64,000 bases of DNA from Macrostomum hystrix (GCA_950097015.1 CATNEN010000039.1:9347501-9411500); one strand, 5' to 3'. Shown: positions 61,901 to 64,000, counted from the stretch's first letter. Numbers and translations: made by a program. Notes: generated from the letters alone by a model not told the origin.

Positions 61901-64000
61901 TCTGACAACAGTCCGCGACGAACGGCTTCGTCGAGGGAGATCTGCTCTCCAGTTCTGGTATCGGTCACTGTGCCACTCTTTGTGTCCAGAGAGTTGCTCA
62001 TGTCGTCAAACGGCGGTTTGGATGCCTCCTTCAGTTTCTGAGCTTCGTCCTCTGATAAGAGACCGCGTCGTGCTGCTTCGTCGATAGACATCTGTTCTCC
62101 GGTTCTGGGATCAGTGACAAGACCGCTCTTCTTGTCCAGCGACTTGTTCATGTCCTCGAACGACGGCTGAACTTTTCTTCGAAGTCGATCAGCCTCGTCT
62201 TCTGACAACAGTCCGCGACGAACGGCTTCGTCGAGGGAGATCTGCTCTCCAGTTCTGGGATCGGTCACTGTGCCACTCTTTGTGTCCAGAGAGTTGCTCA
62301 TGTCGTCAAACGGCGGTTTGGATGCCTCCTTCAGTTTCTGAGCTTCGTCCTCTGATAAGAGACCGCGTCGTGCTGCTTCGTCGATAGACATCTGTTCTCC
62401 GGTTCTGGGATCAGTGACAAGACCGCTCTTCTTGTCCAGCGACTTGTTCAGGTCCTCGAACGACGGCTGAACTTTTCTTCGAAGTCGATCAGCCTCGTCT
62501 TCTGACAACAGTCCGCGACGAACGGCTTCGTCGAGGGAGATCTGCTCTCCAGTTCTGGGATCGGTCACTGTGCCACTCTTTGTGTCCAGAGAGTTGCTCA
62601 TGTCGTCAAACGGCGGTTTGGATGCCTCCTTCAGTTTCTGAGCTTCGTCCTCTGATAAGAGACCGCGTCGTGCTGCTTCGTCGATAGGACATCTGTTCTC
62701 CGGTTCTGGGATCAGTGACAAGACCGCTCTTCTTGTCCAGCGACTTGTTCAGGTCCTCGAACGACGGCTGAACTTTTCTTCGAAGTCGATCAGCCTCGTC
62801 TTCTGACAACAGTCCGCGACGAACGGCTTCGTCGAGGGAGATCTGCTCTCCAGTTCTGGGATCGGTCACTGTGCCACTCTTTGTGTCCAGAGAGTTGCTC
62901 ATGTCGTCAAACGGCGGTTTGGATGCCTCCTTCAGTTTCTGAGCTTCGTCCTCTGATAAGAGACCGCGTCGTGCTGCTTCGTCGATGGACATCTGTTCTC
63001 CGGTTCTGGGATCAGTGACAAGACCGCTCTTCTTGTCCAGCGACTTGTTCAGGTCCTCGAACGACGGCTGAACTTTTCTTCGAAGTCGATCAGCCTCGTC
63101 TTCTGACAACAGTCCGCGACGAACGGCTTCGTCGAGGGAGATCTGCTCTCCAGTTCTGGGATCGGTCACTGTGCCACTCTTTGTGTCCAGAGAGTTGCTC
63201 ATGTCGTCAAACGGCGGTTTGGATGCCTCCTTCAGTTTCTGAGCTTCGTCCTCTGATAAGAGACCGCGTCGTGCTGCTTCGTCGATGGACATCTGTTCTC
63301 CGGTTCTGGGATCAGTGACAAGACCGCTCTTCTTGTCCAGCGACTTGTTCAGGTCCTCGAACGACGGCTGAACTTTTCTTCGAAGTCGATCAGCCTCGTC
63401 TTCTGACAACAGTCCGCGACGAACGGCTTCGTCGAGGGAGATCTGCTCTCCAGTTCTGGGATCGGTCACTGTGCCACTCTTTGTGTCCAGAGAGTTGCTC
63501 ATGTCGTCAAACGGCGGTTTGGATGCCTCCTTCAGTTTCTGAGCTTCGTCCTCTGATAAGAGACCGCGTCGTGCTGCTTCGTCGATAGACATCTGTTCTC
63601 CGGTTCTGGGATCAGTGACAAGACCGCTCTTCTTGTCCAGCGACTTGTTCAGGTCCTCGAACGACGGCTGAACTTTTCTTCGAAGTCGATCAGCCTCGTC
63701 TTCTGACAACAGTCCGCGACGAACGGCTTCGTCGAGGGAGATCTGCTCTCCAGTTCTGGTATCGGTCACTGTGCCACTCTTTGTGTCCAGAGAGTTGCTC
63801 ATGTCGTCAAACGGCGGTTTGGATGCCTCCTTCAGTTTCTGAGCTTCGTCCTCTGATAAGAGACCGCGTCGTGCTGCTTCGTCGATAGACATCTGTTCTC
63901 CGGTTCTGGGATCAGTGACAAGACCGCTCTTCTTGTCCAGCGACTTGTTCAGGTCCTCGAACGACGGCTGAACTTTTCTTCGAAGTCGATCAGCCTCGTC
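4536..64000 (-). CDS. MACF1/DST: Spectraplakin gene, 3' part (29 exons in window; MACF1/dystonin/Shot/VAB-10 family)
   Basis: A giant cytolinker joining actin, microtubules and junctional or intermediate filament systems; only its downstream part is in the window. Exons were placed by GT..AG sites (seen as CT..AC on the plus strand). All 28 junctions agree in phase. Order: plakin/plectin repeats (E1), linker (E2), disordered repeat exons (E3, E4), spectrin rod (E5-E26), EF-hand 1 (E27), EF-hand 2 plus GAS2 (E28), end of GAS2 plus SxIP tail (E29). The identification rests on the C-terminal third: THLKYFSQRQDVVLIRNLL, KFPTSRLEM, STVMVRVGGGW and LDEFLVKNDPCRAKGRTN are near-verbatim family signatures, several of them created only by splicing. 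The plakin repeats upstream of the rod match the long b-type isoforms. CH and plakin domains would lie beyond the right edge. Two one-base insertions inside repeat arrays (near 43831 and 62687) interrupt the frame and are probably artefacts. Confidence 0.93.
5250..5362 (-). mobile_element. SINE-like family B, diverged fragment
   Basis: TGTTCAGTCCGTGGACTAGA plus a reverse box B-like AGATTCGAACTCCTGACCTT. Diverged and truncated. Confidence 0.45.
5399..5742 (-). mobile_element. SINE family A, longest copy
   Basis: Read on the minus strand it starts with a tRNA-like head: an exact box A TGGCAGAGCGG and a near-perfect box B AGTTCGATTCC. It then runs through a body shared with four other places in the window (GGCCACATTATTTGGGGCGC; ACGCCCTTGAGGGCCAACCT; GTGTACACTGCCTG). 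It lies in the E28-E29 intron. Such elements are Pol III-transcribed and mobilised by a partner LINE; no LINE is present here. Confidence 0.7.
5743..7133. other. AT-rich remainder of the E28-E29 intron
   Basis: No gene, array or convincing element was seen. Confidence 0.5.
7134..7481 (-). CDS. MACF1/DST: Spectraplakin E28: EF-hand 2 and most of the GAS2 microtubule-binding domain
   Basis: 348 bp (acceptor ttccgcag|AG; donor TGCAGAG|gtgagt). It encodes FPTSRLEMEKVADNF, the canonical EF-hand loop DLNGDGFIDYRE, then the GAS2 domain with CTCHRPYKISKVGDGKYSFG, LRLVRILHSTVMVRVGGGWQ and LDEFLVKNDPCR. The Cys-x-Cys pair is conserved. The GAS2 domain binds and stabilises microtubules, and the EF pair packs against it. 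The exon closes with a split Ala codon shared with E29. Confidence 0.95.
7556..8380. repeat. 21-bp minisatellite (about 39 copies) in the E27-E28 intron
   Basis: Unit GATCTAGGGTAGGTTGATTC plus T, with point variants (TAGTTTG, AGGTTGG). It lies near the acceptor of E28. Confidence 0.95.
8745..9115. mobile_element. Family B-related middle fragment
   Basis: Words such as ATAGCTCCCAAACC, CGTCGAGATATTCAGC, ACAACTAACA and AGAATCGTTGAA occur in the same order as in 16190-16525. A short open frame over it is not considered a gene. Confidence 0.55.
9266..9428 (-). CDS. MACF1/DST: Spectraplakin E27: EF-hand 1
   Basis: 163 bp, phase 0 start (acceptor cccgcag|GTA), with one A carried over the donor AACTCCA|gtgagt. 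It encodes VNRLKSFDFADWLKRYNEWM and the EF-hand loop DTDRDGQLSRKD followed by FVEGVVNS. Calcium ligands at loop positions 1, 3 and 5 are Asp and position 6 is Gly. Position 12 is Asp instead of the usual Glu, which in other EF-hands shifts preference from calcium toward magnesium. The carried A joins AG of E28 as Lys to restore KFPTSRLEM. Confidence 0.93.
9608..9812 (-). mobile_element. SINE-like family B, shorter copy
   Basis: Contains TTCAGTCCATGGACTGGGGG, GACGCCACACCTACC, CCATTTTAGAGCTGGGTGAA and the reverse box B GGGAATCGAACCCCCGACCT. A tail-only fragment (CAGTCCATGGA, ATTTCACAGCTGGGTAAACT) follows at 9886-9975. Confidence 0.6.
9976..10440. other. AT-rich intron sequence (E26-E27 intron)
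   Basis: No coding signal or repeat was recognised. Confidence 0.5.
10490..10890. repeat. 30-bp minisatellite (about 13 copies) in the E26-E27 intron
   Basis: Unit beginning GACTGCTCAACTTGGGGATT. Copies shift gradually from GGGGATTT to TGGGATTTGAG along the array, ending about 45 bases from the E26 donor. Confidence 0.95.
10935..12091 (-). CDS. MACF1/DST: Spectraplakin E26: last spectrin repeats and Arg/Ser-rich linker before the EF-hands
   Basis: 1,157 bp, the longest rod exon (acceptor ccctcag|GC; donor GGCGAG|gtactg), ending in phase 0. It encodes RYTDAMRALLDWLNRAEPLL, VDLQTLWNRINQLSQDRRAK, SGILQRRWDELFDLSTKRGA and RRRLLEDLLGWLDGAEAALE. A basic, Ser-rich insert of about 60 residues (residues around 290-350) lies in the final repeat where vertebrate MACF1 also has a loop. 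It ends with RWRRVWLATLDRRQRLEDAL, the conserved lead-in to the EF-hands. Confidence 0.9.
12192..12290. mobile_element. SINE-like family B, tail fragment
   Basis: TGTCCATGGACTGTGGAAAC and CTAATGCTTGTACCCATTTT match the family B tail. No tRNA-like head was seen. Confidence 0.45.
12290..12495. repeat. 20-bp minisatellite in the E25-E26 intron (about 10 copies)
   Basis: Unit GAGCAGGATCATTAGGCAAT with variants. The same motif reappears at 17100-17375. Confidence 0.9.
12527..12968 (-). CDS. MACF1/DST: Spectraplakin E25: spectrin repeats
   Basis: 442 bp, phase 0 start (acceptor cttccag|GAC), with one G carried over the donor TCGG|gttagt. It encodes DVVLIRNLLTSVRHRWDKLV, FLAMWTDLTSWIREQTAALD and RFGWSLKERAPESDQAELTS, closely following the order of motifs in vertebrate MACF1. 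Confidence 0.9.
13018..13172. repeat. 22-bp minisatellite in the E24-E25 intron (about 7 copies)
   Basis: Unit CTCGATCTGTCACTCCATTC plus TT. It makes up most of this short intron and ends about 25 bases from the E24 donor. Confidence 0.9.
13198..13621 (-). CDS. MACF1/DST: Spectraplakin E24: spectrin repeats, MACF1-like C-terminal rod
   Basis: 424 bp (acceptor ttaccag|A; donor CGCCAG|gtgagg), ending in phase 0. It encodes FNELAATFPALQARLQSLRS, ALESRWIEIGKRSEDRRTQL and GTHLKYFSQRQ. The last motif spliced to DVVLIRNLL of E25 is a signature of the MACF1/dystonin rod close to the EF-hands. Confidence 0.9.
13770..14145. repeat. Degenerate AT-rich repeat with TTCTAAGAA-type palindromes (E23-E24 intron)
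   Basis: Loosely repeated words CAGATTTTCTAAGAAAGTT. Several copies contain TTC-NNN-GAA. No fixed period was found. Confidence 0.55.
14270..14592 (-). CDS. MACF1/DST: Spectraplakin E23: spectrin repeat
   Basis: 323 bp, phase 0 start (acceptor actcatcag|ATG), with AG carried over the donor AACAG|gtttgc. It encodes MIQCDMATHRDSVLKVEENG and RRRLYDLKDRWSRLLATARD. A 35-bp minisatellite begins a few bases upstream of the acceptor. Confidence 0.87.
14600..15800. repeat. 35-bp minisatellite (about 34 copies) in the E22-E23 intron
   Basis: Unit beginning ATTGTTGCAACCTCCGCCTG. A run of variant copies (around 14690-14850) recurs 525 bp (15 units) further on, showing a block duplication within the array. 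Confidence 0.95.
16085..16600 (-). mobile_element. SINE-like family B, second long copy
   Basis: Shares with the 31928 copy CTGCGTACGGCTGTTCAGTC, CATGGACTGGGG and the CTGCCCTGATTAGG end. It has a tRNA box B-like sequence (reverse GGTAATCGAACCCCCGACCT) near 16540. Its middle (16190-16525) also matches 8745-9115. Confidence 0.6.
16644..16997 (-). CDS. MACF1/DST: Spectraplakin E22: spectrin repeat
   Basis: 354 bp, 118 codons, phase 0 (acceptor attcgcag|GTG; donor CACAAG|gtgaga). It encodes VRIQIDQLADFQSGLESLAT, SAARRWDLLVDATGERAHRL and GQALDHVLAWIARSQEALDG, ending EIAKHK and running straight into MIQCDMATHRDSV of E23. Confidence 0.88.
17100..17375. repeat. 20-bp minisatellite in the E21-E22 intron (about 14 copies)
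   Basis: Unit TATGAGCGGGATCATTAGGC, ending within 10 bases of the E21 donor. It is the same family as the array at 12290-12495. Confidence 0.93.
17383..17906 (-). CDS. MACF1/DST: Spectraplakin E21: spectrin repeats
   Basis: 524 bp (acceptor cctgctag|TT; donor GAGCAG|gtgagc), ending in phase 0. It encodes RDRVQELSREWSDLKSAVDS, a textbook helix C with Trp, then SDAFWRDVSRLTERLNGLSA and EAQLELAREFQEALRDFLAR. The preceding intron (3.6 kb) is the longest in the rod region and contains the telomere-like array. Confidence 0.87.
18250..18735. repeat. 30-bp minisatellite in the E20-E21 intron (about 16 copies)
   Basis: Unit beginning GACCAACTAGAAGATCGGAA, with an alternative form GGAGATTGTAAAG. Open frames over it on both strands are by-products. 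Confidence 0.95.
19040..21370. repeat. 7-bp telomere-like array organised in 28-bp units (E20-E21 intron)
   Basis: Built of heptamers GGGTTCA, GGGTTCT, CGGTTCT and GTGCTCT. In 19.2-20.4 kb they form a regular 28-bp unit; outside that they are irregular. A distinctive block with CTAGGTACAGGG at about 19836 recurs at 20571, a 735-bp duplication. Long open frames in all three plus frames come from the absence of stops in the heptamers. Confidence 0.95.
21523..21985 (-). CDS. MACF1/DST: Spectraplakin E20: spectrin repeats
   Basis: 463 bp, phase 0 start (acceptor ttgtcag|ACT), carrying one A over the donor AACGAAA|gtaagt. It encodes TLQDQVDDKRPLAETVRKTA, GLRDRLRDRLHELDDLLART and ADQLIGDAEVAAASAPADSS. 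The carried A joins TT of E21 as Ile, giving REANE-IRDRVQELSREW. Confidence 0.87.
22217..22382 (+). mobile_element. SINE family A, body fragment without head
   Basis: Shares TTTACGCCTTTGAGGGCC, CTCCAAGGCACA, GTGTACACTGCCTG and AATTGCCTCCTCG with the copy at 5399-5742, in the opposite orientation. The tRNA-like head is missing. Confidence 0.65.
22383..23054. other. AT-rich intron sequence (E19-E20 intron)
   Basis: No gene or array was seen. A possible tRNA-like relic, GGGTTCGAATCTCGC, lies near 22975. Confidence 0.5.
23055..23190 (-). mobile_element. SINE-like family B, short copy
   Basis: CTGTCCATGGACTGGAGTTT at one end and the reverse box B GGAAATCGAACTCCCGACCT at the other. Most of the internal body is missing. 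Confidence 0.5.
23215..23879 (-). CDS. MACF1/DST: Spectraplakin E19: two spectrin repeats
   Basis: 665 bp (acceptor cattactcag|GC; donor GCTAAG|gtgggc), ending in phase 0. It encodes ELARIDGELKRLRPSLTTVE, DATDRLRRLERRLAALEPPA and LAEGLEQLEAWLVRAEAEEA. It is strongly Ala- and Arg-rich and GC-rich. Confidence 0.87.
23952..24282. repeat. 36-bp minisatellite in the E18-E19 intron (about 9 copies)
   Basis: Unit beginning GGAACAGCTGAAGAATCGGA. On the transcribed strand each unit reads as a pyrimidine tract ending in TTCAG, resembling a 3' splice site. It ends about a dozen bases from the E18 donor. Confidence 0.95.
24293..24614 (-). CDS. MACF1/DST: Spectraplakin E18: spectrin repeat
   Basis: 322 bp, phase 0 start (acceptor aattgcag|AAG), carrying one G over the donor GACTCAG|gtttgt, which with GC of E19 makes Gly. 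It encodes KVNDDIEAHQADMDELARQA and YVELRRKAAAKLEQLERALP. A 36-bp minisatellite begins about a dozen bases beyond the donor. Confidence 0.85.
24615..25133. other. AT-rich E17-E18 intron with a small hairpin
   Basis: Nothing coding was seen. GGGTATTTGAAATACCC at 24933-24949 is a perfect inverted repeat. Confidence 0.5.
25134..25466 (-). CDS. MACF1/DST: Spectraplakin E17: spectrin repeat
   Basis: 333 bp, 111 codons, phase 0 (acceptor caactcag|GTC). It encodes VAVGGLADLQTQLRQVNILG, STRHKELFDCVESRLEALLA and the helix A NDLSTWLCHTDSQVDSG. The donor is read as CTAGTG|gtaaat; CTA|gtggta, three bases earlier, would also keep the frame and drop one Val. Confidence 0.82.
25570..26290. repeat. 23-bp minisatellite in the E16-E17 intron (about 31 copies)
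   Basis: Unit TCTCACCTGTCAATCCTACC plus TTC. On the transcribed strand most units contain CAGGTGAGA, a consensus 5' splice site; a minority have CAGGCGAGA. Confidence 0.95.
26567..26884 (-). CDS. MACF1/DST: Spectraplakin E16: spectrin repeat
   Basis: 318 bp, 106 codons, phase 0 (acceptor cgattcag|GAC; donor CACAAG|gtgagc). It encodes DIDRLLGRFADRGPFLDELR, RRAKLDLTRDLAAEFRAKYD and ends RIARLIAEHK, the usual helix B motif. Confidence 0.87.
26925..27062. repeat. 16-bp tandem repeat in the E15-E16 intron (about 8 copies)
   Basis: Unit GAAGCTAAGGAATTAG, preceded by GATGTGA variants. It occupies most of this 216-bp intron. Confidence 0.9.
27101..27841 (-). CDS. MACF1/DST: Spectraplakin E15: two to three spectrin repeats
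   Basis: 741 bp, 247 codons, phase 0 (acceptor gagcag|GAC; donor CTGCAG|gttcga). It encodes DKARRLSGEQSAIESRLDAM, LRDQLEDIRSTLDRLGELSD, RRLNELERLTRELASARGDI and ADALKAWRDWLAECEAASSA. It is very GC-rich against its AT-rich introns. An acceptor three bases upstream (cctgag|CAG) would add one Gln without changing frame. Confidence 0.85.
28129..28315 (+). mobile_element. SINE family A, internally deleted copy
   Basis: Begins GTGTGGCAGAGCGGGTTAAC (box A) but jumps to CCCTTTAGGGCCAACC, lacking box B. The body matches the other copies through AATTGCCTCCTCGCTGG. Confidence 0.65.
28341..28652 (-). CDS. MACF1/DST: Spectraplakin E14: spectrin repeat
   Basis: 312 bp, 104 codons, phase 0 (acceptor ctcaccag|GCT; donor TTCAAG|gtagga). 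It encodes AQLDRAEARWVGLSSEGDKP and STLEDQLRSLASRLAAGSEV. The helix C Trp is present. A 23-bp minisatellite starts about 15 bases upstream of its acceptor and supplies a pyrimidine-rich context on the transcribed strand. Confidence 0.85.
28672..28845. repeat. 23-bp tandem repeat in the E13-E14 intron (about 8 copies)
   Basis: Unit GGTGAGGGATGAGAGTGAAT plus GAA. It is pyrimidine-rich on the transcribed strand and lies just upstream of the E14 acceptor. Confidence 0.9.
29002..29458 (-). CDS. MACF1/DST: Spectraplakin E13: spectrin repeats
   Basis: 457 bp. The acceptor ataagtagag|G was chosen because only a one-base start fits the two-base donor of E12, giving ALNRIQSTWQASGLIADIPA. The more obvious cag acceptors nearby give the wrong phase or a stop. 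It continues with KYSERHSRLQAWLGLEEAKL and ends CL|gtgaga in phase 0. The acceptor sits directly against the last unit of a 24-bp minisatellite and has a weak pyrimidine tract, so the right boundary is the least certain of the rod exons. Confidence 0.75.
29459..30185. repeat. 24-bp minisatellite filling the E12-E13 intron (about 30 copies)
   Basis: Unit CCTTATCTCCACTGTCATTC plus TACA, with TCTCTC and GCCTC variants. It touches the E13 acceptor and ends about 25 bases from the E12 donor. Confidence 0.95.
30211..30733 (-). CDS. MACF1/DST: Spectraplakin E12: spectrin repeats
   Basis: 523 bp with two split codons: acceptor ctctccag|GT completing Gly, and donor GAATAG|gtgaga leaving AG. It encodes RPTEAELSSLRANLGQAREL, LSGLERQLRELEARLVELAQ and a helix A with LADWLPIGRARLVEL. 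It is flanked on both sides by different minisatellites. Confidence 0.85.
30775..31430. repeat. 29-bp minisatellite filling the E11-E12 intron (about 22 copies)
   Basis: Unit AGTTTATTGCCCCATAAACA plus CACTGCCCC, with ATCGCTCC and TGTCC variants. Confidence 0.95.
31446..31773 (-). CDS. MACF1/DST: Spectraplakin E11: spectrin repeat
   Basis: 328 bp, phase 0 start (acceptor gatccag|GTA). It carries one G over the donor GAAGCTG|gtgagc. It encodes VNLLLDELDSKQPAVNQLSS through PTLDFYSLLGRLGEALPAAV. A 29-bp minisatellite begins about 15-20 bases past the donor. Confidence 0.85.
31928..32713 (-). mobile_element. SINE-like family B, longest copy with tRNA-derived head
   Basis: On the minus strand it begins GAGGGTTATAGCCTAGTGG with an exact box A (TAGCCTAGTGG) and an exact box B (GGTTCGATACC). 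The tail end carries the palindromic word CAGTCCATGGACTG, shared with several other sites in the window, and CTGCCCCGATTAGGCCAGG at the far end. At about 785 bp it is long for a simple SINE and may contain a nested insertion. Confidence 0.6.
32849..33435 (-). CDS. MACF1/DST: Spectraplakin E10: spectrin repeats
   Basis: 587 bp (acceptor cacacag|AG; donor CAGCAG|gttggt), ending in phase 0. It encodes ELSEIAQELDDLQSRYASIG through CRLVELLAEREAQSDSLRHW, nearly two spectrin units. The junction to E11 gives AQAQQ-VNLLLDELD, a continuous helix. The intron that follows holds the longest SINE-like element of the window. Confidence 0.85.
33655..33765 (+). mobile_element. SINE family A, diverged head fragment
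   Basis: AAGCAGAGAGGTTGCGCATC and GAGCTCGAATCCGCAGAGAG resemble the box A and box B region; GGCCACCCTAATAGTTTAGG matches the head-body junction. It is heavily diverged. Confidence 0.5.
33840..34730. repeat. 16/32-bp purine minisatellite in the E9-E10 intron
   Basis: Alternating 16-mers GGGAGAGATGAGACAG and GGGAGAGATAAGATAA. It is an almost pure purine strand, so the transcribed strand is polypyrimidine. Confidence 0.95.
35054..35143 (-). CDS. Possible cassette exon of the spectraplakin (or alternative last exon to 35019)
   Basis: A GC-rich island in the E9-E10 intron. Between an acceptor tcacgcgcag|GC and a donor CTGCATG|gtaact it would encode 90 bp reading WASRQSPLSPVSSSESSGIC then SVGNTASLH. 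Its phases (two bases in, one base out) fit the phase-1 E9-E10 junction, so inclusion would keep the frame and insert about 30 Ser-rich residues between spectrin repeats. Reading on past the donor gives a TAG ending at 35019, so an alternative last exon is also possible. There is no homology support. Confidence 0.35.
35455..36060. repeat. 30-bp minisatellite in the E9-E10 intron (about 19 copies)
   Basis: Unit TAGACTCTACCTGAGGATCT plus GGTAGGGTAG. On the transcribed strand each unit has CCTCAG followed by GTAGAG, acceptor- and donor-like words placed back to back. Confidence 0.93.
36196..36544 (-). CDS. MACF1/DST: Spectraplakin E9: spectrin repeat
   Basis: 349 bp, phase 0 start (acceptor gatgcag|GTG), with one base (C) carried over the donor TCGC|gtaagt. 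It encodes VERLWTEFNSRLDSRGEELR and ALDWLGRLEARLRALPPVAL, a classic helix C to helix A transition. The carried C joins AG of E10 to form Gln. The 2.8-kb intron that follows holds two minisatellites and a possible cassette exon. Confidence 0.85.
36628..36760. repeat. 20-bp tandem repeat in the E8-E9 intron (about 6-7 copies)
   Basis: Unit GTCTCTAACGACTCAAACGC with decaying last copies. Confidence 0.88.
36975..37730 (-). CDS. MACF1/DST: Spectraplakin E8: spectrin repeats with an Ala-rich insert
   Basis: 252 codons, phase 0 (acceptor gaggaccag|GTG; donor CAGGAG|gtgagg). It contains about two spectrin units (QRQLLHCSGLQEAIAGLQQW; CRRRFDEVERRLAARREAVD) with an insert of eight consecutive alanines and an acidic Ala-rich loop before ETWQE. 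The chosen acceptor has a purine-rich, coding-like upstream stretch. An earlier start about 20-40 bases to the right, paired with a shifted E7 donor, is possible. Confidence 0.8.
37868..38062 (+). mobile_element. SINE family A, copy beside the E7 donor
   Basis: Carries a recognisable head (AAGTTCGATTCCTCGGGTAG), the junction TTTATTTGGGGCGCAGAGAA and the body CGCCCTTGAGGGCCAACCTC. It fills most of the 361-bp E7-E8 intron and ends about 30 bases from the E7 donor. Confidence 0.65.
38092..38751 (-). CDS. MACF1/DST: Spectraplakin E7: two spectrin repeats
   Basis: A 660-bp, 220-codon exon, phase 0 (acceptor caacccag|ACG; donor TCTGGG|gtttgt). It begins TDRQQSAQSWQEAIDRRLSE with the helix A Trp and contains two spectrin units, the second from LTDLCRELLRARLAAAELAR. 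An alternative donor GGGTTT|gtattg would change the phase and pair with other E8 acceptors, so this 3' edge is less certain than most. A SINE lies about 30 bp beyond the donor. Confidence 0.8.
38812..39225. repeat. 32-bp minisatellite in the E6-E7 intron (13 copies)
   Basis: Unit beginning CATCACCCCATGCCTTATCT, with TCTC and CATTAC variants in the linker. All three plus frames are open across it because 32 is not a multiple of 3 and the unit lacks stops. Confidence 0.95.
39287..39508 (-). CDS. MACF1/DST: Spectraplakin E6: spectrin repeat segment
   Basis: A 222-bp, 74-codon exon in phase 0 (acceptor caatag|GAC; donor AATCAG|gtgcgc). It encodes helices B and C of a spectrin repeat (DINNDLLSRQQPLLTLCYQT ... 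EADARLRLLTALQDALENQ). The following intron is mostly a 32-bp minisatellite. Confidence 0.8.
39599..39745 (-). CDS. MACF1/DST: Spectraplakin E5: start of spectrin rod
   Basis: A 147-bp, 49-codon exon, phase 0 at both ends (acceptor aaatatag|GTT; donor CATCAG|gtagat). It reads VDAKKYSEDLLADLDRELAK and continues to RMLDEHQ, where it joins DINNDLLSRQ of E6 to form a normal spectrin helix B. A second possible donor (TCATG|gtaaga, about 40 bases further on) would break this helix, so the upstream donor is preferred. It is too short to show as an ORF on its own. Confidence 0.75.
39746..40566. other. E4-E5 intron, AT-rich
   Basis: No tandem array. A box B-like relic (GGGGATCGAACCATGG) lies near 40108. 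Nothing else was recognised. Confidence 0.5.
40567..54082 (-). CDS. MACF1/DST: Spectraplakin E4: 13.5-kb exon with 31 copies of a 137-aa acidic repeat
   Basis: One exon of 13,516 bp, or 13,515 bp (exactly 4,505 codons) without the extra base near 43831. The acceptor is tttatacag|AAA ATG and the donor is AGTCCG|gtaagc, both phase 0. After about 125 unique residues it consists of 31 tandem units and one partial unit. A typical unit reads VVVDSETRVLAVQLQTPSHE, then EPSSVAKEQAISASETRAVE, SRPSEQRTEQLKPEGKDIEL, LSDEAREVKKPTEEQHRVED, EVSKIQESAVSESVDEKSRA and SKVESVSEPSTQDEQLGSPA before the PVEQ linker. The units are rich in Glu, Ser and Lys, strongly charged and probably disordered. The last 100 residues are unique and contain FVERSFSDWLQCVTLDSP, entering the spectrin rod. 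The repeat family is not recognised. Antisense and shifted frames are also open through the array and are treated as shadows. Confidence 0.85.
40880..53715. repeat. 411/417-bp coding tandem array in E4 (31 full units)
   Basis: Thirty-one recurrences of one landmark (41078, 41489, 41900 ... 53451) at 411 bp, or 417 bp in seven units that carry an extra six bases (DDKQST in place of DEST). One interval (43556 to 43968) is 412 bp because of the extra base. Units differ at a handful of positions only. Confidence 0.97.
54289..58254 (-). CDS. MACF1/DST: Spectraplakin E3: Ser/Glu-rich disordered exon with a 60-aa repeat array
   Basis: A single 3,966-bp exon of 1,322 codons, phase 0 at both ends (acceptor caatttag|CCC; donor AACCAG|gtttgt). 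The first part is acidic and non-repetitive. From about 57300 down to 55090 it is made of 60-aa (180-bp) units carrying LSTLPEASNSRAAENKETTS and VSSQSGTSIPIVQAVSNERF; the central copies (55.1-56.7 kb) are nearly identical and the 5' copies are degenerate. The last 270 codons are unique. The composition (Ser, Glu, Thr, Asn, almost no Trp or Cys) points to intrinsic disorder. I recognise no domain and know of no named counterpart in vertebrate spectraplakins. Confidence 0.8.
55085..57300. repeat. 180-bp coding tandem array in E3
   Basis: Nine to ten close copies in 55.1-56.7 kb and about three degenerate copies out to 57.3 kb. The 60-aa unit contains SEPDSPDMISSLSTLPEASN. Two sub-variants (one with CTCTGCGAAGACACA, one with CTCTGGGAAGAATCA) are interspersed. 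Confidence 0.95.
58255..58697. other. E2-E3 intron, AT-rich
   Basis: No array, mobile element or coding signal was seen. Confidence 0.5.
58698..58780 (-). CDS. MACF1/DST: Spectraplakin E2: short linker exon
   Basis: An 83-bp exon, too short to stand out as an ORF. It was found by joining phases. The acceptor ttttag is followed by AA, completing a Glu codon with E1, then reads FESEAGPHVIRASDEYTVGG and PASQLDM. The donor ATG|gtgagt is in phase 0 and leads into E3. No domain is recognised. The fit of both junctions to flanking frames is the main support. Confidence 0.7.
58872..64000 (-). CDS. MACF1/DST: Spectraplakin E1: plakin/plectin-type repeat array (partial, runs off the window)
   Basis: Encodes about 1,709 codons once the extra base near 62687 is discounted. 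The protein is a run of about 50-residue units alternating between two types, seen as DPRTGEQISLDEAVRRGLLS and DPRTGEQMSIDEAARRGLLS, each followed by a charged helix. The 'G-x-x-x-DPxTGExxSxxEAxxxGLL' pattern is that of plectin/plakin repeats, which bind intermediate filaments in plectin and desmoplakin; the binding partner in this animal is unknown. Two units make a 100-aa, 300-bp period. The exon ends with a non-repeated tail (VDPISGNTFSSQPRN) and a donor reading GAATG|gtaacc, which leaves one base (G) to be joined to E2 as a Glu codon. It is open to the window edge. Confidence 0.85.
58920..64000. repeat. 300-bp coding tandem array in E1 (17 copies, continues past the window)
   Basis: A landmark in the CCGTTTGACGACATGAGCAA region recurs every 300 bases from 58991 to 63792 (one interval is 301). 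Copies are almost identical at the nucleotide level, synonymous sites included. Variation is confined to a few two-state positions (GATAGAC/GATGGAC, CTCTT/CTCCT, CTGGGA/CTGGTA, AGGTCC/ATGTCC). Confidence 0.97.
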
